This document shows, piece by piece, positions 37,101 to 48,500 of a stretch of 64,000 nucleotides of DNA. The stretch is from Phallusia mammillata (taxonomy: Eukaryota; Chordata; Ascidiacea; Phlebobranchia; Ascidiidae), in NCBI GenBank assembly GCA_003260075.1, contig QLIY01000358.1, positions 77,959-141,958 on the forward strand, written 5' to 3'. The position numbers and the translations under genes are program-made. The notes beneath the pieces were generated by a model. The model had not been told where the DNA came from. It ran no database searches and worked only from the letters and a program-made list of their open reading frames with translations. The first letter of the stretch is position 1; each line of letters starts with the position of its first letter.

Positions 37101-40100
37101 TGCGAAATGTCGATTAAAACGCACCTCGAAAGTTGCTCTGCTAGCGGGCAAAATTGCATTGCTGATCTTGTTTTTGTACACGCAGTCACGCACATTGAGT
37201 TAAACTATTGTCTTTAATGTCACGAACATGTTAAAATGGTTTAATTATGTTTTACGAATGTCTTGGCCTAATATACTTTGAATTTCCTTACGTATTTTTC
37301 ACCATTTATTACTAGCATCTTGTCGTTTCGTGTTGTATAGTATCATTTTGTGTTGGGCAAACCCTAACATTGCTTTACAATAGTCGAAGGTGAAAGAGTA
37401 CGACAAGATTTGCGAAGACGCCTTGGAGTCTTCAAAGAGCATCAGCCAGCTCAACTTCCGCAGTTGGCTTGATTCACCGTGGAAAGGATTCTTTAAGGAT
37501 CCATACGGAACTGTGGACCTCAAGATAAAGGATACTGGCATTTCCGAAGAACAACTACGTCATATTGGTCAAGTATGGCATTTTTAGGTTAATCTGATTG
37601 GTAGAATGTTAATCTCGTTTAGTTCGCAATTATTAAATGATGAACAAAGCCGAACAGTAGATTTGGTGTTAATTTCAACGACAAGTGATATTCAACCAGT
37701 AAAAGTATGATAAACGCAACCCCTCTCCAATCATATTATCCAGAAAAAGTAAAGAAAACGGATCTTTGAATGGGATTTACGGAAAATCATTGGTTTTTAC
37801 CAAATATTAGGTTAAATGCTAAGGCTCAAAAAATTAATTGCTTATATTCACAACGCGTCCTTAATATGTTTTTCGAGTTTTTGTAGTGATTTGACAAAAA
37901 TCACAGATCTTTTTTTGAATGCGCAACTTTTGTTAAAGTCATTATGTTTCGTCACAGCTCTTCTCTCAGCATAATGAAATCAAAATCCATCCCGGCTTGC
38001 GACGTGTCCTTAAATCACGTGAGGAAATGGTCAAAAACCGTACGATTGATTGGGCTCTCGGTGAGGCGATGGCATTCGGTTCTTTACTCACTGAAGGAAT
38101 GCATGTTCGTTTAAGTGGACAAGATGTTGAACGTGGAACATTTAGGTACATAGTTTGTTGTTTTATGTTTAATAAATCATGTTGTTCAGCTTGTATTAAG
38201 TTTAAATCTTAACAGGACAATTTATTTTGTGTAATAACTGATACCCAGTATAACCTGATGTACTAGCCTAATATTGTTTGCTTTTTTCCCCCCCCCCCAT
38301 GTTGTTCAGCTTGTATTAAGTTTGAATCTTAACAGGACAATTTATTTTGTGTAATAACTGATACCCAGATGTACTAGCCTAATATTGTTTTCTTTTTGAT
38401 TGTGTCGTCACTGACAAACATGTGACGTGTACACGTGGGAGAGTGAACAAGCTGAATTGATTCCCACGCAGAAGTTATTGCAACTTGTTTATCATATTAT
38501 TCCTACAGTGTTAAGTAACAACGTGTTATCTTTTTAGCCATCGTCACCACGTTCTTCACGATCAAAAAGTGGACAAGAGTCTTTACATTCCCTTAAATGA
38601 TCTGTCTAAGGACCAGGCGCAGTACACAGTCTGTAACAGCTCGTTGTCAGAATACGGAGTTCTTGGTTGGTTATTTGCATTTGTGATTTGCACAATTGTT
38701 TGGTTTCACTTTCAGATTGTATGGAAGTTGTGCAGGGTTTGGAGTATTGGTTAAGTTTAACGGTAATCGACACCGGTTTAAATTTGCCTCCAGTAAACTA
38801 CATAAACCGCTAGGCATCAAATCATTGGCCCTTCATAGTACAGAGCATGAATTACTTGCACATATTTCCAACTTTATGTATCATTTTAATAATTTAAGTA
38901 CATCAACCGTGTTTAAAATAGAATATACGTCGGTTTAAATTGCCGTTGAAACTTAAACCTAATACTTTTCTAAACAACAAAAAGGGCAAAAACTTCCAAA
39001 CAAAATATGAAACTGATGCCTTTTGCCTAATTTGCTTTTGCTGATATAATAATTTGAGTCAAAAACTCCGAAATTGTTTTGACAGGCTTTGAACTTGGGT
39101 ATTCGATGACAAATCCTGACGCTCTGATTTGCTGGGAAGCCCAGTTTGGCGATTTCAACAACACAGCTCAATGTATTATCGATCAGTTCATATCAAGCGG
39201 TCAGGCCAAATGGATGCGAATGAGTGGTTTGGTTCTCCTTCTACCACATGGATACGAAGGAATGGTTAGTTTGAAATCTTCGTTTAACTGCAGACATTTG
39301 AACAAACGCGTTTGCCCAATATGCCCGCTTGTAATACACGATTCTAAAAGTTCGAAGAAATTATTGGAAGTGCGAAGAAATGGTTTGTTTCTATCGAATT
39401 TTTGCTGGTCGTTATTGGGGTCTTTTGGGACATTTTTGTGAAAATTCATGATGTAAACTGCACGCAGTTGTATAGTAACAATAACTGTTGCATTTTTTCA
39501 TCCCCCACTTTGCATAATTCTGTTTTGTTTGAAATACGACAAAAACGACAGCATTTCAACTTAAAAAATTTAATACTGGACTGTAGCTTTAATTCTCAGT
39601 ACATTCAATACATTCTGCACTAATTTAATCCTGATTTTTTATAACTTTTTCGTTTCTTAAAGGTAAACCCTTTTCATGGTAAAGCTGTTGTTTCATTACA
39701 GGGTCCTGAACACTCGTCAGCTCGACCGGAAAGATTTCTTCAGATGCAAAACGACGACCCCGACCATTTTCCTGATGTCCACTCAAGTGACTTTGTCGTT
39801 CGGCAATTACAAGACGCGAACTGGATAATTGCCAACTGCACCACACCTGCCAATTTGTGCCATATTTTAAGGAGACAATGCAAATTGCCGTTCAGAAAGC
39901 CGGTTTGTTACACACAAAACACACACAACACAAACATAAAAAATACAGACATTCACTCTGCTTGTCATAAAAATCACCCAATGATAAAAATGTTTTTGCC
40001 ACCAAAAGACTTTTGAATTCGGAAAAAATAACACAATTAGCTTCAAAAATATATTAAACACATTGCTTGCAAAAGGCAAGTTTCCGGACGCTTCAAGGTT

Positions 40101-41359
40101 ATGAAACCTTTTATATACGACAACACTTTTTACGTATAACTTTGGACCGCCTCTTGTTGCCCAAGTGCATTTTCAACTAAAGTGACTTAAAAACGTTAAA
40201 CGGTTTTCGTTTGCTACCGGAACTAAGACTTTGCCACTCGATGGTTTTCTTTTTTATTTCTGTGTTGCGTAAATTGTTCAAACTTGCATTTCTGCTGCTA
40301 AAAGTGGATTGAAACTTAGAATTTTGACTCTTAAAATATATTAGGGTCTGAAACGTTACAAGTATATTTTACTCCATATACTTGTCGTAAATTTTGTTCA
40401 TCGTCATCAGTGTAAACCACCCAATGGATGGTTAAAACAAACATATTTGTTACTTATCATAAAATACAACTTTTGTTTGCAGTTAATTCTCTTCACGCCC
40501 AAGTCCCTGTTACGTCACCCGCTCGCGCGATCGTCATTCGATGATATGTTGCCTGGCACGGAATTCCAACGAATTATACCCGACAGTGGACCAGCGTCTG
40601 AAGAACCAGAAAAGACACGTCGTGTGATATTTTGCACTGGCAAAATTTATTATGACATTCTGAAAGAAAGGGATGAACGTGGCCTAACAAAAGACGTTGC
40701 GATAACTCGTGTGGAGCAGGTCGGATAAGTGAATTATGGAATGCACCAAATGTGTTACCACTCAATTGCGAAAAGGCCTGTTAGTACATTGTCATTCAGA
40801 AAAAAGGCAATTCGTTTCGGCATTCTGCAGGGTGTAAGCTGTTTGAGATCAATGTACCAATCTGTTCTTCAGAAAATAGCATTGCAAACTGCTGACAACC
40901 AGATGTTTTACAGCAAAAAGTCCACAGTTTTTTACACACAGAAGACTGTGTGATGCTGCGATAATATATTTTTGTCATGATACAAATTACTAAGAATGTG
41001 TTTTTTCATATAATTTTGTATCTTCAGATCGCACCTTTCCCATTTGATCTTGTCCATGCTGAATGTGAGAAATATCCCAATGCTGGTATTCATTGGCTGC
41101 AGGAAGAGCATAAAAACATGGGTTTCTATGACTATTGCAAACCAAGAATGCGGACAGCTTGTAATTGGTCACGACGTGTTCAGTAAGTTTTGTCCAGAAA
41201 ATTCACCTTGTTTTGTGGAACCCAAGGCCTTTTATTTACCCTGTATTGTTTCACAGTTATACAGGAAGAGCTCCAGAGGCCGCGCCAGCAGCAGGTTCAA
41301 AATCCAAACATGTCAAAGAACACAAGAAGTTGCTTGATGATGCCTTCCGAAAGCTTTAA
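24526..41359 (+). CDS. OGDH: 2-oxoglutarate dehydrogenase E1 component, complete, 21 exons
   Basis: Exons: 24526-24789, 28879-29067, exon 3 as 29536-29638 or 30295-30424, 31268-31368, 31496-31650, 31731-31877, 31962-32044, 32116-32232, 32793-32908, 33084-33199, 34472-34568, 35422-35502, 36240-36362, 37384-37572, 37958-38145, 38538-38665, 39086-39264, 39702-39902, 40483-40719, 41028-41182, 41257-41359. With the first exon 3 the protein is 1023 aa, the mammalian OGDH length. The N-terminus is basic and Ser/Thr-rich, as in mitochondrial targeting peptides. Recognisable motifs are [57 protein letters not shown] (thiamine diphosphate site), [16 protein letters not shown] and [13 protein letters not shown]. 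The enzyme decarboxylates 2-oxoglutarate as the E1 of the TCA-cycle complex. A polyadenylation signal aataaa lies at 41533-41538. Confidence 0.97.
25729..25956. repeat. ~108 bp duplication around a 10-C tract
   Basis: The block beginning ttatatttagtatttagttt at 25729-25836 recurs at 25848-25956 with one or two changes, separated by C's at 25838-25847. It lies in OGDH intron 1. Confidence 0.88.
26844..27781. mobile_element. hAT-like element carrying a nested insertion
   Basis: It begins caggggtcttaaactc and ends gtttgagacccctg. The flanks tactagac (26836-26843) and aactaggc (27782-27789) match at 6 of 8 positions. A second element (26878-27390) sits inside its left part. No transposase frame is visible. 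Confidence 0.8.
26878..27390. mobile_element. nested element with 'ggaacggaacg' terminal repeats
   Basis: The ends are agtgtttcataacggaacgg and ccgttccggtatgaaacact, inverted with one mismatch. The host sequence ctttgaggcc appears on the left and ctttgggggcc on the right, suggesting a diverged target duplication. The interior contains many ccggaacgana motifs near both ends. It is inserted in the element at 26844-27781. Confidence 0.78.
27638..28123. repeat. 160-bp duplication at a 10-C tract, second copy running into 39 C's
   Basis: Copy A (27638-27797) and copy B (27925-28084) appear identical over 160 bp. Both contain the right end of the hAT-like element. C's at 27915-27924 precede copy B, and a 39-C run (28085-28123) follows it. 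Copy A continues into different sequence. Confidence 0.88.
29536..29638 (+). CDS. OGDH: OGDH exon 3a, carries the LDADLD motif
   Basis: 103 nt, phase 0 in and phase 1 out. It encodes [20 protein letters not shown] and then [14 protein letters not shown]. It corresponds to mammalian OGDH exon 4a, whose DADLD motif acts with ESDLDK in the next exon in calcium sensing (recalled from the literature). Here the next exon (31268-31368) begins GESEMDKV, matching the second half. Together with 30295-30424 it would total 233 nt and break the frame, so the two exons must be used alternatively. Confidence 0.9.
30295..30424 (+). CDS. OGDH: OGDH exon 3b, alternative form lacking LDADLD
   Basis: 130 nt after a tccttcag acceptor, with phase 0 in and phase 1 out, the same as exon 3a. 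It starts [15 protein letters not shown] and continues with [12 protein letters not shown], without the DADLD motif. The start matches the conserved IRGHH-LDPLGI segment and the rest diverges, as in mammalian exon 4b. The donor gtacca is weak, so usage is uncertain. It is far too similar to exon 3a at its start to be chance. Confidence 0.78.
32411..32600. repeat. ~80-100 bp duplication around a 12-C tract
   Basis: The segment aaaagcagacattttaacac and what follows (32411-32488) recurs at 32502-32600. The second copy holds an extra ~20 bp. C's lie at 32490-32501. It is within an OGDH intron. Confidence 0.85.
33664..34345. mobile_element. 682-bp hAT-type MITE with exact target-site duplication
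   Basis: The ends are tagggctgttatcaaa and tttgataacagccctа-equivalent (the inverse of the first). Both flanks read agtttaat (33656-33663 and 34346-34353). Subterminal arrays of attatttgattatttg occur at both ends. It lies in an OGDH intron between exons 10 and 11. Confidence 0.92.
34792..35008. repeat. ~105 bp duplication around an 11-C tract
   Basis: The block starting catttaagaaccgttaatat recurs after C's at 34897-34907, with about two small differences. It is within an OGDH intron. Confidence 0.88.
35722..35898. mobile_element. 177-bp foldback MITE with ~38 bp arms
   Basis: The left arm starts gacaggaatgttttcataaa and the right arm is its reverse complement with one mismatch over about 38 bp. 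It lies in the OGDH intron after exon 12. No clear target-site duplication is seen. Confidence 0.85.
35940..36194. repeat. ~121 bp duplication around an 11-C tract
   Basis: 35940-36060 recurs at 36073-36194 with two substitutions. C's lie at 36062-36072. The second copy ends ~45 bp upstream of OGDH exon 13, which is not itself duplicated. Confidence 0.9.
38179..38394. repeat. ~100 bp duplication around an 11-C tract
   Basis: 38179-38287 recurs at 38299-38394. One copy holds a ~10 bp indel (tataacctg) and there are a few substitutions. C's lie at 38288-38298. It is within an OGDH intron. Confidence 0.88.
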
Positions 41360-41903
41360 ATTTTCCGCACTTGTGTCTTGCTTAAATGTTTTTTTTCAAT
41401 TAAATATAAATTTAAGTGGTGTAGAACAAAAAAGTAGCATTGTTTCTCTGTATTTAATTCCTATAAATTTGTAAGACATTATTTTGTTATTTGGTTTTTC
41501 TTGTAACATACCCTGTTAGCCTTCTGAAGTCCAATAAAACTTCTTAGCTAATTATTTTGGTAGTAATGGTGTTTATCTGAAGTATAAACCCAGACCATAA
41601 GGTCCTTGCCTGCACCTCGCGAAAATACATGTGACCTAACAGTCCTTGTACACACAGTTCTTTTGCTTGATGGATTGAGAATTTATTAAAACTCTAAATA
41701 GGTGCCGTTGTAAAGATTAACAGTATTACTGAGTCCAAATATGCAACCTTCGAATTGTCCAAATGCAACAACATTTTTTTATGAATGGGGGAAACTTTAT
41801 TTCATTTTTTACAAAACCACATTCTGATGCCTAAAATGCATGGCAAAATATGGTAGCTTCATTTTGATCACGATCATTAGTTTCATCATTCAGGCAATGT
41901 TTC
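41360..41903. terminator. convergent 3' ends of OGDH and OSTC
   Basis: The OGDH signal aataaa is at 41533-41538 (plus). The OSTC signal (plus tttatt, minus AATAAA) is at 41796-41801. The two transcripts therefore end tail to tail with only ~0.2-0.3 kb between their cleavage regions. Confidence 0.7.
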
Positions 41904-42559
41904 TTAAGACAGCAAATAGCCTCTATAAACAAAATTAAAGTAAGATACTACATCTAAAAACAAACATGTTACAGCATTATCGAATATACTTACGGCAATT
42001 TCATTCTCATGAAGACTCGACTCATTCCAAAACTAATCAAGACAGAAATAGCTCCAATGAACATCAGTAGAGACCTATTAAGTTTGGGAATGTTGGGTGC
42101 ATTTGATTTGTCGAGTACAATGAAACCTAGTCCACCCAGAGAAAAAAGAAAAGAAGAAGCTAGTCCCTCCATAATATATTGGCCATTGACTCTGAAATGA
42201 TACAGTTGTATGGTTTACTTTTCTTTTTGTTTGACATTAGCAAAAAACGGTAAAAAGTACCGGTATGCAAGAAATGCGACAGGCTTTGCATTTCCTTTGT
42301 CATCAACAGTTTGTCCTACACTAGGAGGTTCAACAATCACATCGTAAATTATACCTGGAAAAAGAAAATTACATTAGCTAAACAAACATAGACAAATTAA
42401 TGTAGTCACAATTAAATCACCTGCAGTGACAAGAAAATAGGAAACCATCACACAGGAGAACACAACCATAGCTGAAGGTTGATGAAGCCATCCGGGTTTC
42501 TTCAGTTTCAGGTTTGGGCATACCAAAAATTTGAAGGGTGCGCCAATAACTGATTCCAT
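41904..42559 (-). CDS. OSTC: oligosaccharyltransferase complex subunit OSTC (DC2), complete, 4 exons
   Basis: Exons: 42421-42559, 42261-42354, 41994-42191, 41904-41922. Phases agree and give 149 aa, the length of human OSTC. The sequence shows [64 protein letters not shown] and [14 protein letters not shown] at the C-terminus. There are three hydrophobic segments, as in the family. OSTC is an ER membrane subunit of the STT3A-type complex, linking N-glycosylation to the translocon. The last coding exon is only 19 nt and was placed from the CC|A phase and the conserved PGYL end. Confidence 0.96.
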
Positions 42560-42891
42560 TATGAAACTACAGTCACTAATTCAGAACCAAAAATACACAA
42601 CTTCGCTCTGCCTCTGCAGCCTTAAGTACGACAGAAACCCTTTAATCAATTGCAAGTAGTTGAAACAGATAAATTTTGAATTTTTACTATCTTACTGAGC
42701 TATTGGATTTTTGTAAAAGCAGGATACAACAGTTTTTTCTTCCGGCAACTACAACACCTACAGTCCTACACCAAGTAACAGATTTGTATACGTGGGATAA
42801 CGCGTCACTACATGACGTCTTAGTGAGCACCACCAAGCGACAGAAAATAGTTGCGTAAGATTTCAATGCTCATGTGCAAAACGCCTATAAG

Positions 42892-43040
42892 CAGTGGTGG
42901 GAATCAGCTGAAATTTTATGAGATTAGCGAACCGGTTAGCATTAGTGGCTACAGTGAATGAACATTTTGTTACAGAACCGACTGAAAAAATATGACTCCT
43001 GTGATAGAACCGGCTGACAACAAATTTGAATTCCACCATC
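42892..43040. mobile_element. second copy of the 'cagtggtgggaatcagc' MITE family
   Basis: It begins cagtggtgggaatcagc and ends near gaattccaccatcttg. The internal motifs gaaccggttagcatta and gatagaaccggctgaca are shared with 21949-22125. No target-site duplication was recognised. It lies 330 bp upstream of OSTC. Confidence 0.75.
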
Positions 43041-43502
43041 TTGTTTGTATGTGACATTTTATGTGTGAATAGGGTACTTGTATAGCACTACTGCTGTAAC
43101 GTCACGCAAACGCGCCCAGGTTATAAGCGCGGAACGTCAAACGAGGGGGAATTGAAAGGCGCTTTGCTAAAGGCCTCCCACAAACTGCCCACACCAGAGT
43201 TCTTCAACTTGCATTATCACACAAAACTGGCAGTTGATTGTTACGTTACACAGCGCAATAGATTGCAACACAAGTTGTAGTGAGGAAAAGTGGAAATCGA
43301 TAAAAATCAGCAACTACTTGTAAATAAATGTAAAACAACTGTCGTTAAATCATCCGGAAAAGTGGACTTGAGCACGAACTGTGAACAAATTCCAGGCGGC
43401 TTCAGTAAATATCTTAGGCAACACCAAACATGTGTTATAAAGCATGTCGTGACATGTTAACAAAACATACAGTTTAACGCNATTGGTTCATATCATTTAT
43501 AT

Positions 43503-44692
43503 CAGGGGTTCTTAAACTTTTGCATTCGTGCCCCACTTGACACTATTTATTTATTCTCACGCCCCCCTAAAAAACATAAGCACTGATGATGTATGTCTTG
43601 TTTTTCGGAAATAACATACATCGTAGGTCCGCCTTAAGCTACTGTCAAGTTAGTTCCAATCGTTAGAAAAAGCCACTTCAACACTGATAAGTTGCGAAAT
43701 AGAAGGCTTTTGCGAAGACAGAGCCACGTTGCCAGTATTCTTGTAAACTACGCATATGTCGCCCAGAAAATGTTGATGCACTAAAAGTCAAGGCAATCTC
43801 TGATGCGAAATTAAGAACAAATAAAAAATGTATCGCCGACTATATTGCACAGGGGTCACCAAACTGCGGCCCGCGAGATCATTTTATCCGGCTCGTCCCC
43901 CCCCCCAGTTCCAATCGTTAGAAAAAGCCACTTCAACACTGATAAGTTGCGAAATAGAAGGCTTTTGCGAAGACAGAGCCACGTTGCCAGTATTCTTGTA
44001 AACTACGCATATGTCGCCCAGAAAATGTTGATGCACTAAAAGTCAAGGCAATCTCTGATGCGAAATTAAGAACAAATAAAAAATGTATCGCCGACTATAT
44101 TGCACAGGGGTCACCAAACTGCGGCCCGCGAGATCATTTTATCCGGCTCGTGACCCAATTTTTGGTTTGCCAAATCGTATTGATAACTTTGTTACATTCA
44201 AAAATTAATCTACTCCTTACGAAAGTTTACTGTCACGACGTGTAGAATTAATATTAACGTACCTACTTTCATGGGATTGCAACCCCCAGGATTGGTCCAA
44301 AGCCATTTTTATCACGTCACGGACAAGACACAAAGTGTTAACTGTGCGCAAATAATTGCCTTATTTTGTTACTTGTGACGAAATATACAAGCATTGCTTG
44401 TGATATGAGACTAACTATACAATTTAACAGATTTTAAATGGATTTTTAGAACGACCAGATCTTGGCGCCCAGATAAAAATCGCCTCGTGGGCTGGACATC
44501 CATTTCACAGTAATGAAGAGTTTACTTTAATTTCCAAACAATACGAGTTCGAAGTCAGCGCCGACATTATTCCTATGCATTCATTTACAATTGTTTGCAA
44601 GTGAAAACTTTGCAGCCAGATTGTGCTGCGCCCCCCTTGCGAACCCTTCACGTCCCCCTAGGGGGGCGCGCCCCCCAGTTTAAGAACCCCTG
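43503..44692. mobile_element. ~1.2 kb hAT-like element
   Basis: It begins caggggttcttaaacttt and ends cagtttaagaacccctg, inverted over ~16 bp. Subterminal gcccccct motifs occur on both sides. The flanks (atttatat and ttataaaa) do not form a clean target-site duplication. Inside, caggggtcaccaaactgcgg looks like the end of another element. A 245-bp stretch is duplicated inside it. No intact transposase was recognised. Confidence 0.7.
43652..44151. repeat. 245-bp duplication, copies identical, around a 10-C tract
   Basis: 43652-43896 and 43907-44151 appear identical over 245 bp, separated by C's at 43897-43906. Unlike most of the other pairs it shows no substitutions that I can find. Confidence 0.9.
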
Positions 44693-45510
44693 TTATAAAA
44701 GATACCATCTACTGTTATATATCTTAAGCTACAAACTTAAGCTTTAGTGTTATTTTAGTAGGACAATATTATTATTCTGAATAAAATATGATTCGATTAA
44801 ATTAGTTGTTCTGCAAGAAGTGGTACGCGTGGCAGTAGAGCATCCAAAGTGGTACGAAATCGTAAAAAGGTTGGGAACCCCTGCCTTACCCAAACGCTAG
44901 CAGCCCTAACCGTCAGCATTTTTAGGATATACGGTTTTAAATAGATATTTGCGCTCTTTTCAAAAAGTTGGCTAAGTGTGCTGCTGCCATGGGGTATGGC
45001 TGTATAGTAGATTTTTTTCCACAAATATAACCCACTTTTCTGGTGCGACTACCTGAGGCAATGTCGCCGAGCTTTATGCTGTAGGTTGCCGACTCCTGGT
45101 TTCATATTTAAATGGTATAACATTTGAGATCAAAACAAATCGAAAAATCTTAAGTACGAATATGATTTGCTTAAACAGTTGAAATGACTCTTTTTGAATA
45201 TTTTATAATGCGAAACAACGTGCAGCTTTATGGATCTAAAATCTATCCATAAGTTTTAACAGCAAGTTGACGTCATCAAGCAATTGCGGTACCGGTCAAA
45301 GTTTGTGAATCGTGTTAAATTTTGACCTGAAAATAATTCAGTTGCCCCAATATAAAACTGAGCTTAATTGCATTAAAATTTTGTGTTTTTTGGTTTATTA
45401 TTAACGGAATATACAAGCAAGAGTAAATAAATCATAAACATTCATGTTACACGTTCTGAATAATAGAGTTGAACAAGGCTACGTATATAGCATTAAAATA
45501 TGCTTTAAAT

Positions 45511-48500
45511 TTAGATGTTTATGTCGATAGGAATTTTGTCAGGCATCAGATACCAGTAGGGATACTTCAGAGTCTTGTTTCTGTTGTAGAATTTAAAACC
45601 AAGCTTGTTTAAATCTGCCCTAAAATCGTTTTGCATTCCTTTGACCTCATCTTCAACAAATAGCGGATAAGCACGATCACCCAAAAATATCTGTAAAAAA
45701 TCCGGACATTGCATTATGAATTAATAGATTAAAACAGTGGTTCTCAACCTTTATACCAGTTTGTGTCCCAATTTAAGTAACCCCTAAAACCACTGGCCCC
45801 CAGCTTACCCCAAATGGTAGAATTCTGTGCCTTGTGAAAGAACAAAGGGTAGGCCACAAACAACTGGCATAAGTCTTAAGAATTGTAATTATTTAAAAGT
45901 AATAAAATTTGTACGTGTACATACACTTGCCCTCCCCTGAAAAACATCACGTGCCCGCTTAGGGGTCTAAAGGGCCTTGGCCGTCAAACGATTGCCTAAT
46001 ATTCAATTACCTCATCATTAGAGTATTTTGACAATGCAAATGCAAAGGTTAATAGTATGTTGGAGGTGCCGATCCCAGGTAGAGAATCCAGAATGCGCTT
46101 CAAACTGCCCTGAAAAAAATTAAAACAATAGTTTACCGCATGTATCTTTTGTGTACTGAGGCCTAAACTGTACACAATACAAACAAACAAAGTTTTGTTT
46201 TCGTAGAAATTTAGATTTATTTGCTTAACGACCTAGGTAACATATGCTTTTCATAATAGATTATTATTGACAAGGCAGGTACGATTGTAATTTAATGACT
46301 TTTGCTTTTAACGTAGTCAAAAGTATTTACTATGTTCCTATAAATTGAAAGGGCTTTCATTAAATGATTAACAATAGTAACTTACTTCGCCTTTTTTGTG
46401 TGGTGGCATAATCATGCTTGCTGGAGCATTTGGTATAAATTGGTAGGTTTCCATTTGTCCAAAATTCACAGCCGCATGTTGAGCAGAACTTGAAAAGATG
46501 ATAATTGTGCAAATCCGAATCTGTGAAACAAATTTAAACCAACCACTTTAAATTGTATCAAAGCAGCAGTTGCGTAAAGACTGTTACGTGATTTTACCAA
46601 TTCGTCTACAGATTTGATTGTTTCAGGCATTCCTCTTGTATTTCCATCTTGCCAAGCAAATCCTTCGTTAGCCAAGTCAGACGCCCAACCTTGAAGCTCA
46701 AAATCCTTTTTTACGTCCTTAAAAAAAAAAAACGAATAAAAATTTTGTTAGGTCTAAATGGGCTCAGCCAACCTTGTTATTTTTGTAGAAAAAATTGACA
46801 ACGTTGCTGACATAAGACTTAATTGCGTTCCAGATGTCCAAACCGTCATCCCGATAATGATAATTGGGCAATAAATCAGCATCGTCGACTCCTGAGAGAG
46901 AGATTTTTTGTTTGTTTGGAAGGTTAATTACAAAACTTTCAGTACGCACCTCGCGACTTTAGGTCTTGTGTGATGTCGGAATGTGATAAATCAAAGTTTT
47001 TAAAGGAGCGTCGAATTGTTCCCAAGGCACCTAAAAACGGTTAGTATTTATGTCGATTCTGGATATTTTGCAGAAACTGTAGGCGCATCACGACAAAACT
47101 AGAAAGCGACGGTGCGTCTACACTCTGCAGCATTGGTTCCCAAACACAGGTAAACTAAACTGTGTGTAACCAAGTAAAACTTAATGTGTGCCTTGCGAAT
47201 GTGTTCCTGGGCCAACTTGCAGGATATTTCTCGGCAGAGCTACTAACACAACAACTCACAGCACGGGCCTTTGTTGCTTCGTTGCGCCACTTATAGGAAA
47301 TTAGTAGGCTATGCCTGTGCTGCAAGTTCCTATTTTAGCAGCTCTACTATATTTCTCACATATAACTATGCATTATTAGGTCACAATCTTAAGAGTACTG
47401 TAATACAAATTCAGTTTGTCATGTCATAAATAACATTAAAATAGTTAAAGAAAGTGTGAAACAATCGTCAATTATTGTGTTTATTGTACACGTTTACAGT
47501 TGCAACTGCACGATCTGAGATTGTCACAAAACTTTAAGGTAGTCACTGAAATCGGCATGTATATACGGACCTTAGTTTATAATTCGCTCAATAATCTACT
47601 TACTAAGTGAAATAGCCTGGTTTGCAAGCGCATTTTTCGGCAGTAGAAGTTTTCGCGCTTGCTCGTTTATGTTGCAAACTGAAGAAAGATGAGGTCTTAG
47701 CAGCTTGTACAACGGATGACAGTGCGGCAAATTTCGAAATGTCGCCACAGAGAAAGTTTCCGACAATGCATGTGTGAGCAAGTAATGGTACGTCCACTAA
47801 ATTGAGGTAAAGCAGTAGTGAAACAAAACTTTTTTATATCAGTAAATTTATAACAGAGTATAGCAACATGCTAAAAATGTAGTCGTATTCCTTTGTCTAA
47901 AAACAAACGTTTTAAGATATTTACTGCTAGGAGGTATTTCACAATTTTACCTCATGAACCGCGCTTTGCGTCGACCGAAAGTAAATCTTGGCAAGGAGCC
48001 AATCGTGTGACTCATCGGTAGAAGTGAAAACTGATTCGACATCACCAGGAACCAGTTGAATTGCAATTGGTAGAAAATCTCCCGATGCAGTGACGTAAAA
48101 TAGACCGATGCAGTTGGTGCACTCGAATTGTTTGTTTGCAAAAGGAATCCAGTTACGGTCAATATCAGCTGCATAACTGTAGTCTGCTATGTAGATTTTC
48201 CCAGCCTGTAAATTATACCAAAGTGTACACATCGCTTGTTGCATGTTTTGGCTTCTGCGAGTGATTACATTTGTTTGTAAATTCGGTTTGTTGAGTATTT
48301 TTTTTAAGAGATGAAAGTATTAAAGAAAATGATTGTAGATTTTCTTGGTATTGTTACAATAACTTACTGCCATCTCTGAATCCAAGGTTTTTCCTGTTTC
48401 CAACATATTTCCCACATGGTCTTGTGTTACGTTACAATTTTTTGGCAGCTTAGTGCAACGCACAAAAGCCGTCGGCGAAATTCCTGTCAAAACCTGTCTA

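Larger units (their letters stand above)
43041..45510. other. intergenic region filled with hAT-type debris
   Basis: Between OSTC and LOX-A. It contains the 43503-44692 element and further isolated element ends: ggttgggaacccctg ending near 44882, and a ggttgccgactcctg end near 45100. No gene was recognised. An ambiguous base lies at 43481. Confidence 0.6.
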